Assembly: GCA_038223055.1 (NCBI GenBank)
Contig: JBBRHF010000137.1
Span: 1-12,276, forward strand
Source: JBBRHF01 sp038223055
GTDB lineage: Bacteria > Actinomycetota > Actinomycetes > JACCUZ01
Direction of reading: 5' to 3'
DNA: 12,276 nucleotides
A model generated the notes under the pieces. The model saw nothing but the letters and a program-made list of their open reading frames with translations, searched no databases and was not told where the DNA came from. Below, one piece after another: positions 1 to 8,346 of the stretch; within the stretch, counting starts at the first letter, position 1; each line of letters starts with the position of its first letter. A program made the translations under genes and the position numbers.

Positions 1-484
1 ACCGGGCGAGGACCCGGGCGCGGAACAGGGCAATGCCGAAGATGAGGCCGCCGAGGATGTAGCCGATGCCAGTGAGGTTGAACAGGATCTGCATGTGGCC
101 GATGTCTCCGGTGGGGGTGCCGCCGGCGGCGGCGGCGACAACGTCGTTGACGAAGGCGGGCGCCTTCTCGGTCAGCGCGGGGAGCGCGAGCGCGGCGATG
201 ACCTCGGTGGCAAACAGGAGCAGGTAGCCGGCGGCGAATAGGACGAACCCGACGAGCCCGAGCAATCGCAGTTGGCGAACCTGCCGCAGGTAGATGCCGG
301 TGATTCCGGCCAGGGCAAGGGCGCCCATGACGGCCTTGGCGGTGGAGCGAATCACCCACTGGTTGGTGTCGGTCAGGAAGCTGTCCGTGGGTGGGTGGTT
401 GATCTGGACTGCGATGAAGATGGCTCCGGCGGCCGCGGCGCAGACGGCGGCGGCCCGGGTCAGGTTATGGGTGGTGACGGTCAT
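1..484 (-). CDS. Multi-pass membrane protein, partial (C-terminus outside window)
   Basis: The minus-strand frame from ATG at 484 runs open to the window edge, giving 161 codons beginning MTVTTHNLTRAAAV. Four hydrophobic stretches are visible: residues about 9-28, 49-65, 72-101 and 137-155. The loop between the third and fourth is Ala/Pro/Gly rich. The layout resembles small actinobacterial integral membrane proteins such as the DUF4386-like group, but I do not recognise the family with certainty and give no function. AAGGAG lies seven bases before the ATG, which fixes the start. The gene lies downstream of the LAL regulator on the same strand but has its own promoter block (535-595), nearly identical to the one before the small membrane gene at 3712. 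Both genes also begin ATGACCGTCA. This suggests joint control and perhaps a shared role at the membrane. Confidence 0.75.
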   Translation of the reverse strand, partial: MTVTTHNLTRAAAVCAAAAGAIFIAVQINHPPTDSFLTDTNQWVIRSTAKAVMGALALAGITGIYLRQVRQLRLLGLVGFVLFAAGYLLLFATEVIAALALPALTEKAPAFVNDVVAAAAGGTPTGDIGHMQILFNLTGIGYILGGLIFGIALFRARVLAR

Positions 485-534
485 GTCTGGCTCCTTGGTT
501 CCTGTCCGGGCGCGATGCTCCGGTGATGTCTAGG

Positions 535-595
535 ACGGTAGGAGCCGGCGTGGTGACCGGTCATCACAAGGTGATGTGACCCGGTTGGTGATTCG
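535..595 (-). promoter_or_regulatory. Promoter/operator of the membrane protein gene (twin copy 1)
   Basis: Read on the minus strand, 595-547 matches 3600-3648 at 40 of 49 positions. The core at 580-557 is GTCACATCA-N5-TGATG-N-CCGG, an inverted repeat with arms CATCA/TGATG, and matches the other copy at 20 of 24. A TACCGT hexamer at 540-535 fits the actinobacterial TANNNT -10. About 17 bases upstream lies TGACCG, a plausible -35 that overlaps the right side of the palindrome. An activator bound here would touch the -35. From the hexamer to the ATG at 484 is about 51 bases. The inner TGACCGGTCA (554-563) is also a perfect palindrome but is not kept in the other copy. The binding protein is inferred, not shown. 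Confidence 0.7.
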
Positions 596-625
596 TCCTC
601 GCCAAGGGGTGGACGGTGGATCTGG

Positions 626-3424
626 CTACAGCAGGCCGAGGTCGCCGGCGCGTTGTACGGCGGCCCGGCGGGTGTTCACGGCGAGCTTGGTGAAGATGTG
701 CTTGGTGTGGGTGCGCAGAGTGTTGACCGACACGAAAAGTTGCTGCGCGATCTCAGGCCCGGTCAGGTCGGTGGCCAGCAGTCGGAGCACCTCGAGCTCG
801 CGGTCGCTCATGGCTTCCTGACCGGGCGATGCGTCGGTCAGCCGAGCAGGTCGTGGCTCCTGGTCGCGCAGCGCGATGCGCATGAGCTCGACGGCATGTT
901 CGGAGCCGGGCATGTCGCCTCGCGGTGCGGCGGTGCGGAGCAGTTCCTCCAGCGCCGGCCCTTCGTCGAGGAACAGGCGGACGTAGCCGACCGGGGCGCC
1001 GTCCGCCAGGGCCTTATCGAGGTCGCTGAGGGCGGCGGGCAGGTCTCCCCGGGCCCGGTGGGCGAGCGCCCGCACGACGAGCGTCTCGATGATGCTGCCG
1101 CTGCGGTCAGCGGCTTGTGCCGCTTCGAGGACGCGGTCGAGTAGGTGCATGGCGGCGTCGATGCCCGCGGAGTCGTGGTCAGTGCCGCACTGTGCGACCA
1201 GGAGCCGGGCGAGTGTGAGGAGGTTGAACTCTGCCAGGTACGTGGGTTCGTCATCGGCGGAGACGTCGTGGTCGTGGGCCCAGTCCCACGCGTCCGCCAG
1301 CCGGCCCTGGGCGATTCGGAGTCGCGCTGTGGCGGCAGGGATAGGTTGGATATCGGGGAAGAAACCGGCCAGGTACAGCGGCTCGGCCTGCTCGAGCATG
1401 GCCACGGCTTCATCGAGGTCACCGCGGGCGCGCAGCAACCCGGCCGTGGCGGAGTACCAGCGATACCGGTTCTCCAGCAGCGACGCCCGGTCGCCCAGGT
1501 CGCGCGCGGCCTGGAGGTGCTCGTCTGCGGCGTCGAGCTCTCCGTGCTCGCGCAGGATGTCGGCCAGGCCCACGTGAAGGTCGCCGGCTGTGGACAGGTC
1601 AGGTTCTTCGTGGCGGTCCGCGGTCTGGAGTGCCCGTTCGAACAGCCGCCGCGCCTCGTCGGGGCGGCCACGGGCCAGCCACATGCTGGCCAGGACGACG
1701 GTGGCGCCGAGCTCGTCGGCAATGGCGCCAGCCAGATGCAGGCTGCGCACCGCGTCAGTGAACGTGTCCACGGCCGTGATCAGGTCCCCCATTGCCCAGG
1801 AAGCGAGACCGAGGAACCCGGCCGCTCCGCTGCGGGCGAGATGGTCCTCGGGGCCGACCAGCTCGAGCGCCTGCCGAGCATGGTCCATAGTGCCGGACGT
1901 CTCGCCGCGTGCCTGGGCGAGACAGGCGCGGTAGACCGCGATCGTGGCCGGGAGCGTGCGCAGCTCCTTCTCCCGGCCACGCACGGCCTGCGCCAGACTC
2001 CCTCCGGCTTCGGCACGGAATGTTATCTGATCAGGCCTGATGTCCCCCCGGCCCTCACCCTCGGCTGCGGAGCTGAGGCCGGCCTGCGCGAAGTCGAGCC
2101 ACGCCTCGAACCCATCGAGGTCGCCTTCGGACAGCCGGACCCACGCCACGAACGCCGCAAGCAGGGGGCGGCGTCGGACCACGTCGTCGGGAAGCTCTCG
2201 GAGCCACTCGCGCAGCGTCCGGTCCTGACGGCGCTTGCGGAGGTCGGAGAGCGCAAGCTCGACAAGATCCGCCGCGCCTTCGGTATCGTGGGCGGCGATG
2301 GCGTGCGGGACGGCGTCGGCGATCCTGCCGTGCTCGGCGTACCAGCGTGCCGCAGACCGGTGCAGGCCGGCGACCCGGTCCGGGTCGGAGGAGGTGAGGT
2401 GGGCCTGGAGTGCGTCGCCGAACAGGTGGTGATATCGGAACCACTGCCGCTGGTCATCGAGCGGGACCACGAACACGTTCGAACGTTCGAGAGTGTCGAG
2501 CATCCGGTGCCCGTCGCTGCCTCCGGTGACCGCGTCGCACAGCGGTCCGTTCAGCTCCTGAAGCACCGACGTGTCGAGTAGGAACGCCCGGACGTCGTCG
2601 GGCTGGCTGCGCAGCACCTCGTCCAGCAGGTAGTCCAGGACGAACCGGTGGCTGCCGGTGAACGCGTCCACGAACTCATCGACGTCGCCGCCCCCCGTGC
2701 GGCCGCGAGCCGACAGAGCTGCCAGTTGGAGCCCGGCAGCCCAGCCTTCGGTCCGGGCCTCGAGGGCCGCGACCTGCGCCTGTTCGAGCTCCAGGCCCAT
2801 CACCTGGGTAAGGAACGTGTCTGCCTCGTCGGTGGTGAACCGCAGGTCGGAGGCACGGAGCTCGAGGAGCTCGCCCCGGGCTCGTAGTCGCGACAGCGGG
2901 AGCGGCGGGTCAGCGCGCGTCGTGATGGCGAGGGTGACCTGTGGAGGCAGGTTGTCGAGCAGGAACGTGACGGCGTCATGGACGGCCGAGGCGTTGATGA
3001 CGTGGTAGTCGTCGAGTGCCAGCACGGTCGCCTCGGCGGTCGTGTCGAGGTCGTTGACCAGGCTGACCAGCACGTCGGTCGCGGTGGCGCGGTCGCTCTC
3101 CAGCAGCGCCAGCGCATCGGCACCCACATCCGGGCTCGTGGCCTGAAGCGCTGAGACGACGTGGGTGAGGAACCGGGCCGGGTCCGAGTCGCCGTCGTCC
3201 AGAGACAGCCACGCCACGTGGTGCGGCCCTCCCGGTCGGTTTACGTCGGTCGACGTGAGCCATTGCGTCAAGAGGGTGGTCTTCCCGAACCCGGCCGGGG
3301 CCGAAACTAGGACGAGGCGAGGCATCGAACGCCGGTCGGCCAGGAGCTGGTCGGTGAGCCGGGGACGAGGCACCAGCTGTCGCCGCGGGGTCGGCAGGTG
3401 CAACTTGATGCCCAGCACCGTCAT
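626..3424 (-). CDS. LAL-type (MalT-like) LuxR family ATPase regulator
   Basis: A 932-residue protein with the full architecture of the large ATP-binding LuxR (LAL/MalT) group. Walker A APAGFGKTT is at residues 42-50, the conserved WLSLDDGDSDPARF segment at 72-85 and Walker B VLALDDYH at 134-141. The post-ATPase motif TTRADPPLPLSRLRARGEL is near 168. A long helical TPR-like middle follows, and a LuxR helix-turn-helix lies in the last 65 residues (LSDRE-like MSDRELEVLRLLATDL, then TGPEIAQQLFVSVNTLRTH). Such proteins are cytoplasmic transcription activators that use ATP and a small-molecule or protein signal to oligomerise on DNA. The N-terminus (GIKLHLPTPRRQLVPRPRL) is typical, so the ATG at 3424 is probably right. 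No Shine-Dalgarno is seen; a TACCCT hexamer six bases upstream suggests a leaderless mRNA. The gene lies between the two promoter twins, so it is the best candidate to bind them. It is uninterrupted and is the intact paralogue of the broken gene at 6110-8346. Confidence 0.93.
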   Translation of the reverse strand: MTVLGIKLHLPTPRRQLVPRPRLTDQLLADRRSMPRLVLVSAPAGFGKTTLLTQWLTSTDVNRPGGPHHVAWLSLDDGDSDPARFLTHVVSALQATSPDVGADALALLESDRATATDVLVSLVNDLDTTAEATVLALDDYHVINASAVHDAVTFLLDNLPPQVTLAITTRADPPLPLSRLRARGELLELRASDLRFTTDEADTFLTQVMGLELEQAQVAALEARTEGWAAGLQLAALSARGRTGGGDVDEFVDAFTGSHRFVLDYLLDEVLRSQPDDVRAFLLDTSVLQELNGPLCDAVTGGSDGHRMLDTLERSNVFVVPLDDQRQWFRYHHLFGDALQAHLTSSDPDRVAGLHRSAARWYAEHGRIADAVPHAIAAHDTEGAADLVELALSDLRKRRQDRTLREWLRELPDDVVRRRPLLAAFVAWVRLSEGDLDGFEAWLDFAQAGLSSAAEGEGRGDIRPDQITFRAEAGGSLAQAVRGREKELRTLPATIAVYRACLAQARGETSGTMDHARQALELVGPEDHLARSGAAGFLGLASWAMGDLITAVDTFTDAVRSLHLAGAIADELGATVVLASMWLARGRPDEARRLFERALQTADRHEEPDLSTAGDLHVGLADILREHGELDAADEHLQAARDLGDRASLLENRYRWYSATAGLLRARGDLDEAVAMLEQAEPLYLAGFFPDIQPIPAATARLRIAQGRLADAWDWAHDHDVSADDEPTYLAEFNLLTLARLLVAQCGTDHDSAGIDAAMHLLDRVLEAAQAADRSGSIIETLVVRALAHRARGDLPAALSDLDKALADGAPVGYVRLFLDEGPALEELLRTAAPRGDMPGSEHAVELMRIALRDQEPRPARLTDASPGQEAMSDRELEVLRLLATDLTGPEIAQQLFVSVNTLRTHTKHIFTKLAVNTRRAAVQRAGDLGLL

Positions 3425-3436
3425 CCGGTCAGGGTA
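3425..3436 (-). promoter_or_regulatory. Probable leaderless -10 of the LAL regulator
   Basis: On the minus strand TACCCT (3436-3431) is followed by six bases and then the ATG at 3424. A TANNNT hexamer at this distance is the usual sign of leaderless transcription in actinobacteria. No ribosome-binding motif is present before the ATG, which agrees. No convincing -35 was seen. Confidence 0.45.
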
Positions 3437-3599
3437 AGGGGTGGCGCCGATCGACCCGCTGCGGACTCCTCGACCTACCGGGTGTGCCGTCTCGGCTGCG
3501 ACGCGCGTGGGCGCTGCCAGGCCCGCAGTCCCCGCGCGCCGTCTCCTGGCCTGACGCGACCAGGTGGCCAGTCAGCGAGATTCCGACGCCGGGTTCATG

Positions 3600-3660
3600 C
3601 CAATCACAAACCGCGTCACATCATGTGGTGATGTCCGGTAACCAAGCCCCGTTCTACGGT
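3600..3660 (+). promoter_or_regulatory. Promoter/operator of the small membrane protein gene (twin copy 2)
   Basis: This is the plus-strand counterpart of 595-535. The core 3615-3638 reads GTCACATCA-N5-TGATG-N-CCGG, with arms ACATCA/TGATGT. TACGGT at 3655-3660 is the likely -10, with TGTCCG about 17 bases upstream at the -35 position. The hexamer lies 51-52 bases before the ATG at 3712, the same distance as in the other copy, and GGGAG at 3701-3705 is the ribosome-binding site. The block lies about 190 bp upstream of the divergent LAL gene, so it could also affect that gene. The agreement of palindrome, -10 and spacing in two separate places argues that these are working elements. Confidence 0.7.
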
Positions 3661-3711
3661 CACGGGCACCGCCGGACACCCGTCCGGCAGCACGCAACCC
3701 GGGAGCAAACC

Positions 3712-3994
3712 ATGACCGTCAAACTGCTGCCACACCACGCAGCGCATCCGAACTGTCACTGCCCCGCTTGCACGCTATGCGCGCTGGCTACCTCCTGATA
3801 GGTGTGGAACTCGCCCTGGTCAAGTGGCCTATCCTGCCCGACTCCGCCAACCTGCCGCTCTACGAGGGTGCCACGCTTTGCCTACTCACCGCCATGTCCC
3901 TCTTGGCGTTGCTGGGTCTGCGCCACCCGGTCAAGATGCTTCCCGTCCTGTTGTTCGAGTCGGCCTGGAAACTCCTCTGGCTCTCCCTAGCTAG
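3712..3994 (+). pseudogene. Small two-helix membrane protein, frameshifted and cut off by the IS
   Basis: The ATG at 3712 follows GGGAG and starts MTVKLLPHHAAHPNCHCPAC, then hits a stop in the frame at 3796-3798. One base after about 3777 is missing: adding it joins the start to RAGYLLIGVELALVKWPI and on to SLLALLGLRHPVKMLPVLLFESAWKLLWLSL, ending at the IS. The restored sequence matches an actinobacterial family of small membrane proteins (about 130-150 residues) with conserved KWP, LLALLGLR and LLFE-AWKL stretches and no known function. Its last 50 or so residues are gone, and the DNA beyond the IS is an unrelated MFS remnant. The His/Cys-rich start (HPNCHCPAC) could bind metal, but that is only a guess. 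An alternative is independent translation from ATG 3778, with the upstream 28 codons as a leader peptide. Confidence 0.7.
3991..3994. repeat. Left target-site duplication CTAG
   Basis: CTAG directly precedes the left inverted repeat and is repeated at the right end (5677-5680). IS1182-family elements make short palindromic duplications, so this fits. The left side actually reads CTAGCTAG (3987-3994). Because CTAG may simply be the element's preferred target, matching flanks do not prove that both ends come from one insertion event. Confidence 0.65.
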
Positions 3995-4011
3995 GACCCC
4001 GCGTCGGAAAC
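3995..4011. repeat. Left terminal inverted repeat of the IS
   Basis: Reads GACCCCGCGTCGGAAAC inwards. It matches the right repeat at 15 of 17 positions, differing at positions 8 and 14. Confidence 0.8.
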
Positions 4012-4161
4012 GGTTGAGGGTGTTCGACCGAGCGAGGTGCGGGCTCTGGGAGGTCTGTGGGTCCTGGGTGGGGGCCGTTGGGCGGGGTCCGGATGGGGAT
4101 CTGAGGGTCGGGATCGGCGCCCTGTGAGGCTGCCGGGCCCCCGGCTGCCCTGCCTGACCTT

Positions 4162-5626
4162 TCAGGTCGCCATCTCGGGGGTCCATCCGGACCCTCGGAG
4201 CTTGCGGAGGTTGTGGCACAACGTGTGCAGAGCCCATTCGCCGTCGGTCTTGTCTTGGCCTCGGAGCCGGAACTGTTCGGCGTCTTGGGCGACTTTCATC
4301 TGCCCGAAGACGGGTTCCACGATCGCCTTGCGTAGTCGGCCTTGCCCTGCAGGGTGTGCAGCTTGCGGGTCATTCGTTGCTCGGGGGGTCAGGTTCTTCG
4401 GGATCCGACCGCGTGGCGCGGGCGGCGGTTTCTCGCTGTGCTTGAGCCGGCCGGTCGCGATCAACGGATCCATCCCGGCCTCGGTGACGGCGGCGACGTT
4501 GTCGGCGGAGAAGTACCCGGCATCAGCCAGGAAGGTCTTGGGCAGCCCGCCGATCCCCGCCGCGGCCAAGGAAACTTTCAGGCGGGTCAGCATGTCGGGC
4601 AGGGCCGGGCAGTCCGCCCCCGAGGGCCCCAGCATCCAGCTCAGGATCACTTGGCTGTGCTCATCGACGATGTGCTGGGCGTTGAAGCAGTAGTGGAACG
4701 ACCCGTCGGAGGTCTTCATGATCCGCGCGTCCGGGTCGGTGAACGACCGTTGCGCCTTCGCCGGCACCACCGCAGCAGCTTCGGCGGCATTCCCGGCCTC
4801 ACTGGCCTGCCCCGGATCCTCACCCCGCTGCGCGGCGGCCGCCTCGGCCGCGGCCCGGGCCTTCCCCCGGCGCTCCGCCTCCAACGCGGCCTTCGCCGTG
4901 CGGATCGCCGCGAGGCGCCCCTCGCGCCGCGCCAGCTCCGCGGAAAGCCCATCCCCGGACCGGTCCGGCCCGTACGCGGCGTCCTCCGCCGCGTCCAGGT
5001 TGGCCGCGTCCGCGAGCAGCACGTCGACCTCCCCGGCCAGGTCCGCCTCGGCGCGCACCATCCGGTCATAACTCATCACCCGGTGCCGACTCGCCGAAGC
5101 CCGGATCTTCGAGCCATCCAGCGCGACCCGACCCAGAGACACCAGCCCCGCCCGGGAGCACAACGACAACGCCTGGGTGAACAGGGCCTTGAACGCCTCC
5201 GCGTGCCGGGTCCGGAACCGGCTGATCGCCACGAAGCCCGGGGCCTGCTGCGCGGTCAAGAACCCGAACGCGATGTCGTCATGGCAGCGCCGCTCCAACG
5301 CCCGCGAGGACGTGACCCCGTGGGAGTAGCCGTAGATCAGAATCTTCACCATCAGCCGCGGGTCATAGGGCGGAACCCCCGCGGACCTCGGTGTAGTCGG
5401 CATAGATCGGGCTCAGGTCCAGCCCATCCTCAACCAGAGCATCGACCCACCGGGCCGGATGATCGCCCGCCAGCCAGTCCCGAATATCCGGCGGCAGCAG
5501 CATCGGCTGGTCCTGGTCATACCGCCGGAACGTCTTATCCACCGGCGATTTCGGTCGAACCGTGCCGGCCGCAAACTCATCGACGTCCAACAGCACGGAA
5601 TGTTCAGCGTCCCACCGATCTGACAT
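4162..5626 (-). pseudogene. IS1182-family transposase, one-base frameshift
   Basis: Starting at ATG 5626, with AGGAG eight bases upstream, the first frame gives the DUF772-type N-terminus (MSDRWDAEH..., FRRYDQDQPMLLPPDIRDWL, LDLSPIYADYTEVRG) and then stops early. The second frame continues VPPYDPRLMVKILIYGYSHG to the stop at 4162. Dropping one G from the G5 run (CCCCC at 5376-5380 on the plus strand) joins them exactly, giving 487 residues, the usual length. Likely DDE residues are the Asp of VALDGSKIRAS, the Asp of FLADAGYFSADNV and the Glu of VEPVFGQMK. Between the first two is an Ala/Arg-rich helical insert, common in this family. The extra G could be a mutation, a sequencing error or a programmed slip site; with only five Gs the last is possible but unproven. 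Confidence 0.88.
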
Positions 5627-5659
5627 GCCCCATTCTCCTGCAACCACAAGCCATCACGG

Positions 5660-5676
5660 GTTACCGACACGGGGTC
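5660..5676. repeat. Right terminal inverted repeat of the IS
   Basis: Read inwards on the minus strand it is GACCCCGTGTCGGTAAC, the partner of 3995-4011. It starts about 33 bases upstream of the transposase ATG. Confidence 0.8.
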
Positions 5677-5680
5677 CTAG
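5677..5680. repeat. Right target-site duplication CTAG
   Basis: CTAG immediately outside the right inverted repeat, the same as 3991-3994. Confidence 0.65.
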
Positions 5681-6084
5681 CGGACGTATCACACGTACTA
5701 CCTGCTGGAGCAGCTCGGCAGCGCCGAGGACGACGTGCCCGGGCAGGTGTTCCTCGGGACACTGGCGCAGTCCGCTGTGGTCGTCGCGGCCTCCGGCTCG
5801 GCGGCGGGCTGTCGGACCGGACCGGCCGGCGGAAGGTTTTCAGTCTCGCCGCGTCGACCGTGTACGGCGTGGCGATGTTCGTGAACGCGCTGGCCAGCAG
5901 TTTCAACGGCTTCCTCGTCGGCATGGCCATCGGCGGACTCGGCTTCAGTGTCTACGTTGCGGTCGACCTCGCGCTGGCCGTCCTGGCGGTTGCCGCCGGC
6001 AGGTAGGGCGTGCTGTTCGCAGTCACGAGTGTCAGCGCACTCCTCGGCGCCGCTGCCGTCCTGCCGGTGCGGACTGTGCACTGA
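5681..6084 (+). pseudogene. MFS transporter remnant (C-terminal part)
   Basis: Frame 5693 gives TYYLLEQLGSAEDDVPGQVF and LAQSAVVVAASG. After a one-base loss at about 5797/5798 the frame continues LGGGLSDRTGRRKVFSLAAS, then VYGVAMFVNALASSFNGFLVG and GLGFSVYVAVDLAL. The GGGLSDRTGRRK loop is the classic MFS motif after a transmembrane helix, here in the second half of the protein. After VDLALA about 35-40 codons normally found in such proteins are missing. VLAVAAGR, a TAG stop at 6004-6006 and GVLFAVTSVSALLGAAAVLP-VRTVH follow in the same frame to TGA 6082-6084. The TAG replaces what is usually Tyr (TAC to TAG). The first half of the gene is absent; the remnant starts right after the IS. Three independent lesions make it non-functional. 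Substrate unknown. Confidence 0.85.
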
Positions 6085-6109
6085 GGCCCGGTCCGGGCGG
6101 GGCGTTAGG

Positions 6110-8346
6110 TCAGCGTCGTGCGTGCAGCAGGTCCAGCTCCGTCGCCCGACGGATCGCCGCCCGTCGGTTGTTCACGCCGAGCTTGGTGTAGATGTTCTTG
6201 GTGTGCGTGCGCACGGTGTTCAGCGACAGCACCAGCTCCCAGGCGATGTCCGGGCCGCCGAGGTCGGTCGCGAGCAGCCGGAGCACGTCCAGCTCGCGGC
6301 CGCTCAACGGCTCGACCATCCCGGCCGCCGGCGTCGGCCGCGTCGGCGTTCCGCCGAAGGGGGGCAGCAGCCGCCGGACGTAGGCAGGTGCGATCCCGCG
6401 TTGCGCCGCCGCTGCGAGCAGGGCGCTCATCGGCGGACCCTCGTCGGTGAAGACCCGGACGTAGTCCTCGGGCTCGGCCAGCGTCAGGGCGCCCTCCAAC
6501 GCCGCGAGAGCGGCCATGGTGTCGCCGCTCGCCTGGTGCCCGAGAGCCTGCAGGACCAGGATCTCGAGGACGGTTCCGGTCCTGCCGCCGTCCTCGGCAG
6601 CCTGGCGGAGACGCTGCAGCAGCTCAAGCGCCTGCCGCCCGGAGCTCACGAGGCGCTCGCTCCGGCACTCCGCCAGCAGCAGCCTGGCGAGCGTGACGTG
6701 GTCGAACTCGTGCAGGTAGCTGACGTCGTCCTCCGACGACAGGTCCCGCTCGCGCGCCCACCGGCGGGCCTCGCCCAGCTTGCCCTGGGCGATCCACACC
6801 CGAGCCCGCATCGCGGGGATCGGCCGCACGTCGGGAGAGAAGTCGCCTGCGTAGACCCGGTCCGCGTCGGTGAGCAGGTCCGCTGCGGCGTCGAGGTCCC
6901 CTTCGGCCTCCCGGACGCGGGCCGTCGCGACCCGCCAGCGGTGGGGGTTCTGCGGCAGGGCGAGGTGCTCGCCGAGCTCCTGGCTGCGCAGAGGAGCTCG
7001 TTCGCGGCCGCCAGGTCGTCCCGCTCCCGGTGCAGCGCGGCCATCCCGACGTACATGTCGGCCGTTCCCCGCAGGACCGGGCCCGCCTGCTCGGCGGCGA
7101 GCCGTAGCGCCTCCTCGTAGGTGTGCATGGCGTCACGGAGCCGGCCCTGGACGACATGGAGGTCCCCCAGCGTGATCGCCAGTCCGAGGACGTCGGCAAT
7201 GTGGCCCGCCCGCCGCATGTGCATCCACGATTCGGCGTATCCCGCCTGCGCCGCCGCAACGTCCCCGTCACCCCACGACGCGAGCCCGATGAGTGCCGGC
7301 GCAGCTGCCCGCCCCAGGTCGTCGTCGGCACCGGCGAAGCCCAACGCCCTCCGGGCATGCGTGGTGCAGCCGGCCCGGTCGCCGAGCATCAGCGCCTGCC
7401 CGGCGCGGTGCACGGCGACCCTCGTGGGAAGGGTCCGGAACCGCTCTTCGTCGACGACCACCATGTCCGGCGGTCGGTCCTGCGGTCCGCCGCCCTCGGC
7501 CGACATCGTGTACAGCCACCGCTCGGCGCCCCGGAGGTACGGCTCAACACCGTCGATCTGACCGGTGGACATGAGGGATCCCACGTAGTCGTTGCTGAGC
7601 ACCGGCCTGGCCCGAAACTGCGCTTCGGGGAGGGCCTCCATCCAGCGCCGCAGGGTGTTCTCCTGCCGGAGCAGCTGCATGGACGCGGCCGCCAGCTCGA
7701 CCATGTCCGCTGCGCGGTCGAAGGCCCCGGCTGCCAGGGCGTGGTCGATGGCGACGGCTCGTTCGCCGTTCTCCTCGTACCAGGCGCTCGCGCGCCGGTG
7801 CAGCGCCGAGACGAGGTCGGGCTGCTCGTCGAGCAGGCGGGCTCGCAGCACGTCGGCGAACAGGTGGTGGTAGCGGTACCACCGGCGACGGTCGTCCAGC
7901 GGCACCAGGAACAGGTTGGCCCGGTCCAGCGACTCCAGCATCGCCTTGCCGCCGCTGCGCTCAGTCACGGCGTCGCAGAGCGGACCGCTCAACCGGTCGA
8001 GGATGGCGGTACGCAGCAGGAACGTCTGGACCTCCTCGGGCGGCCGGGCCAGCACCTCCTCGATCAGGTAGTCGACGACGTATCTGGCGTCGCCCGCGAA
8101 GCCGGCGATGAACTCGGCGACGTCCACGCGCCCCTGCATCGACAGCGCCGCCAGCTGGAGGGCGGCGATCCACCCCTCGGTGCGACCCTCCAGCGCCGCC
8201 ACGTCCGCAGCGGTGAGCTCCAGGCCCATCACGCCGTTGAGGTACGCGACCGCCTCCTCAGGGGTGAAGCGCAGGTCCGCAGCACGGACCTCGACCAGCT
8301 CGCCTCGGGCCCGGAGCCGAGCGAGCGGCAGCGCCGGATCGGCGCG
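6110..8346 (-). pseudogene. Second LAL-type LuxR regulator, N-terminally truncated and frameshifted
   Basis: A close paralogue of the regulator at 626-3424. Homology starts at RADPALPLARLRARGEL (8346), the segment right after Walker B in the intact copy. The first 165 or so residues, holding both Walker motifs, are therefore missing and replaced by MMPL gene DNA on the other strand. The frame then runs through VMGLELTAADVAALEGRTEGW and FRYHHLF-like YRYHHLFADVLRARLL to AANELL near 6991. One missing base between 6990 and 6991 shifts the frame. Restoring it gives RSQELGEHLALPQNPHRW and continues to the C-terminal HTH (LSGRELDVLRLLATDLGGPD, LSLNTVRTHTKNIYTKLGV) and the stop at 6110. The restored length (about 746 codons) equals the matching part of the intact copy, so these two lesions explain everything. 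Without the ATPase it could not act as a normal LAL switch. Confidence 0.9.

Larger units (their letters stand above)
3995..5676 (-). mobile_element. IS1182-family insertion sequence, 1682 bp
   Basis: The element is bounded by imperfect 17-bp inverted repeats (15/17 identical) and by CTAG on each side. It carries one transposase gene on the minus strand, which fills nearly all of it. About 150 bp of non-coding DNA lies between the transposase stop and the left repeat. Length, gene layout and transposase type fit IS1182. The transposase reading frame is broken by one extra base, so this copy may be inactive unless the shift is programmed. It lies exactly where the small membrane gene stops and the MFS remnant begins. 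Confidence 0.85.

Noticed and set aside
1145..2581. Long plus-strand open frame (478 codons) opposite the LAL regulator
   Set aside because: It is the antisense of a well-supported LAL coding sequence; its translation has no family features and such frames are common in GC-rich DNA.
4342..5676. Long plus-strand open frame across the IS element
   Set aside because: It is antisense to the transposase, whose minus-strand frames carry the conserved motifs.
7123..8346. Long plus-strand open frame running into the MMPL remnant
   Set aside because: Up to 8346 it is the antisense of the second LAL gene; only the part after the junction has MMPL similarity.
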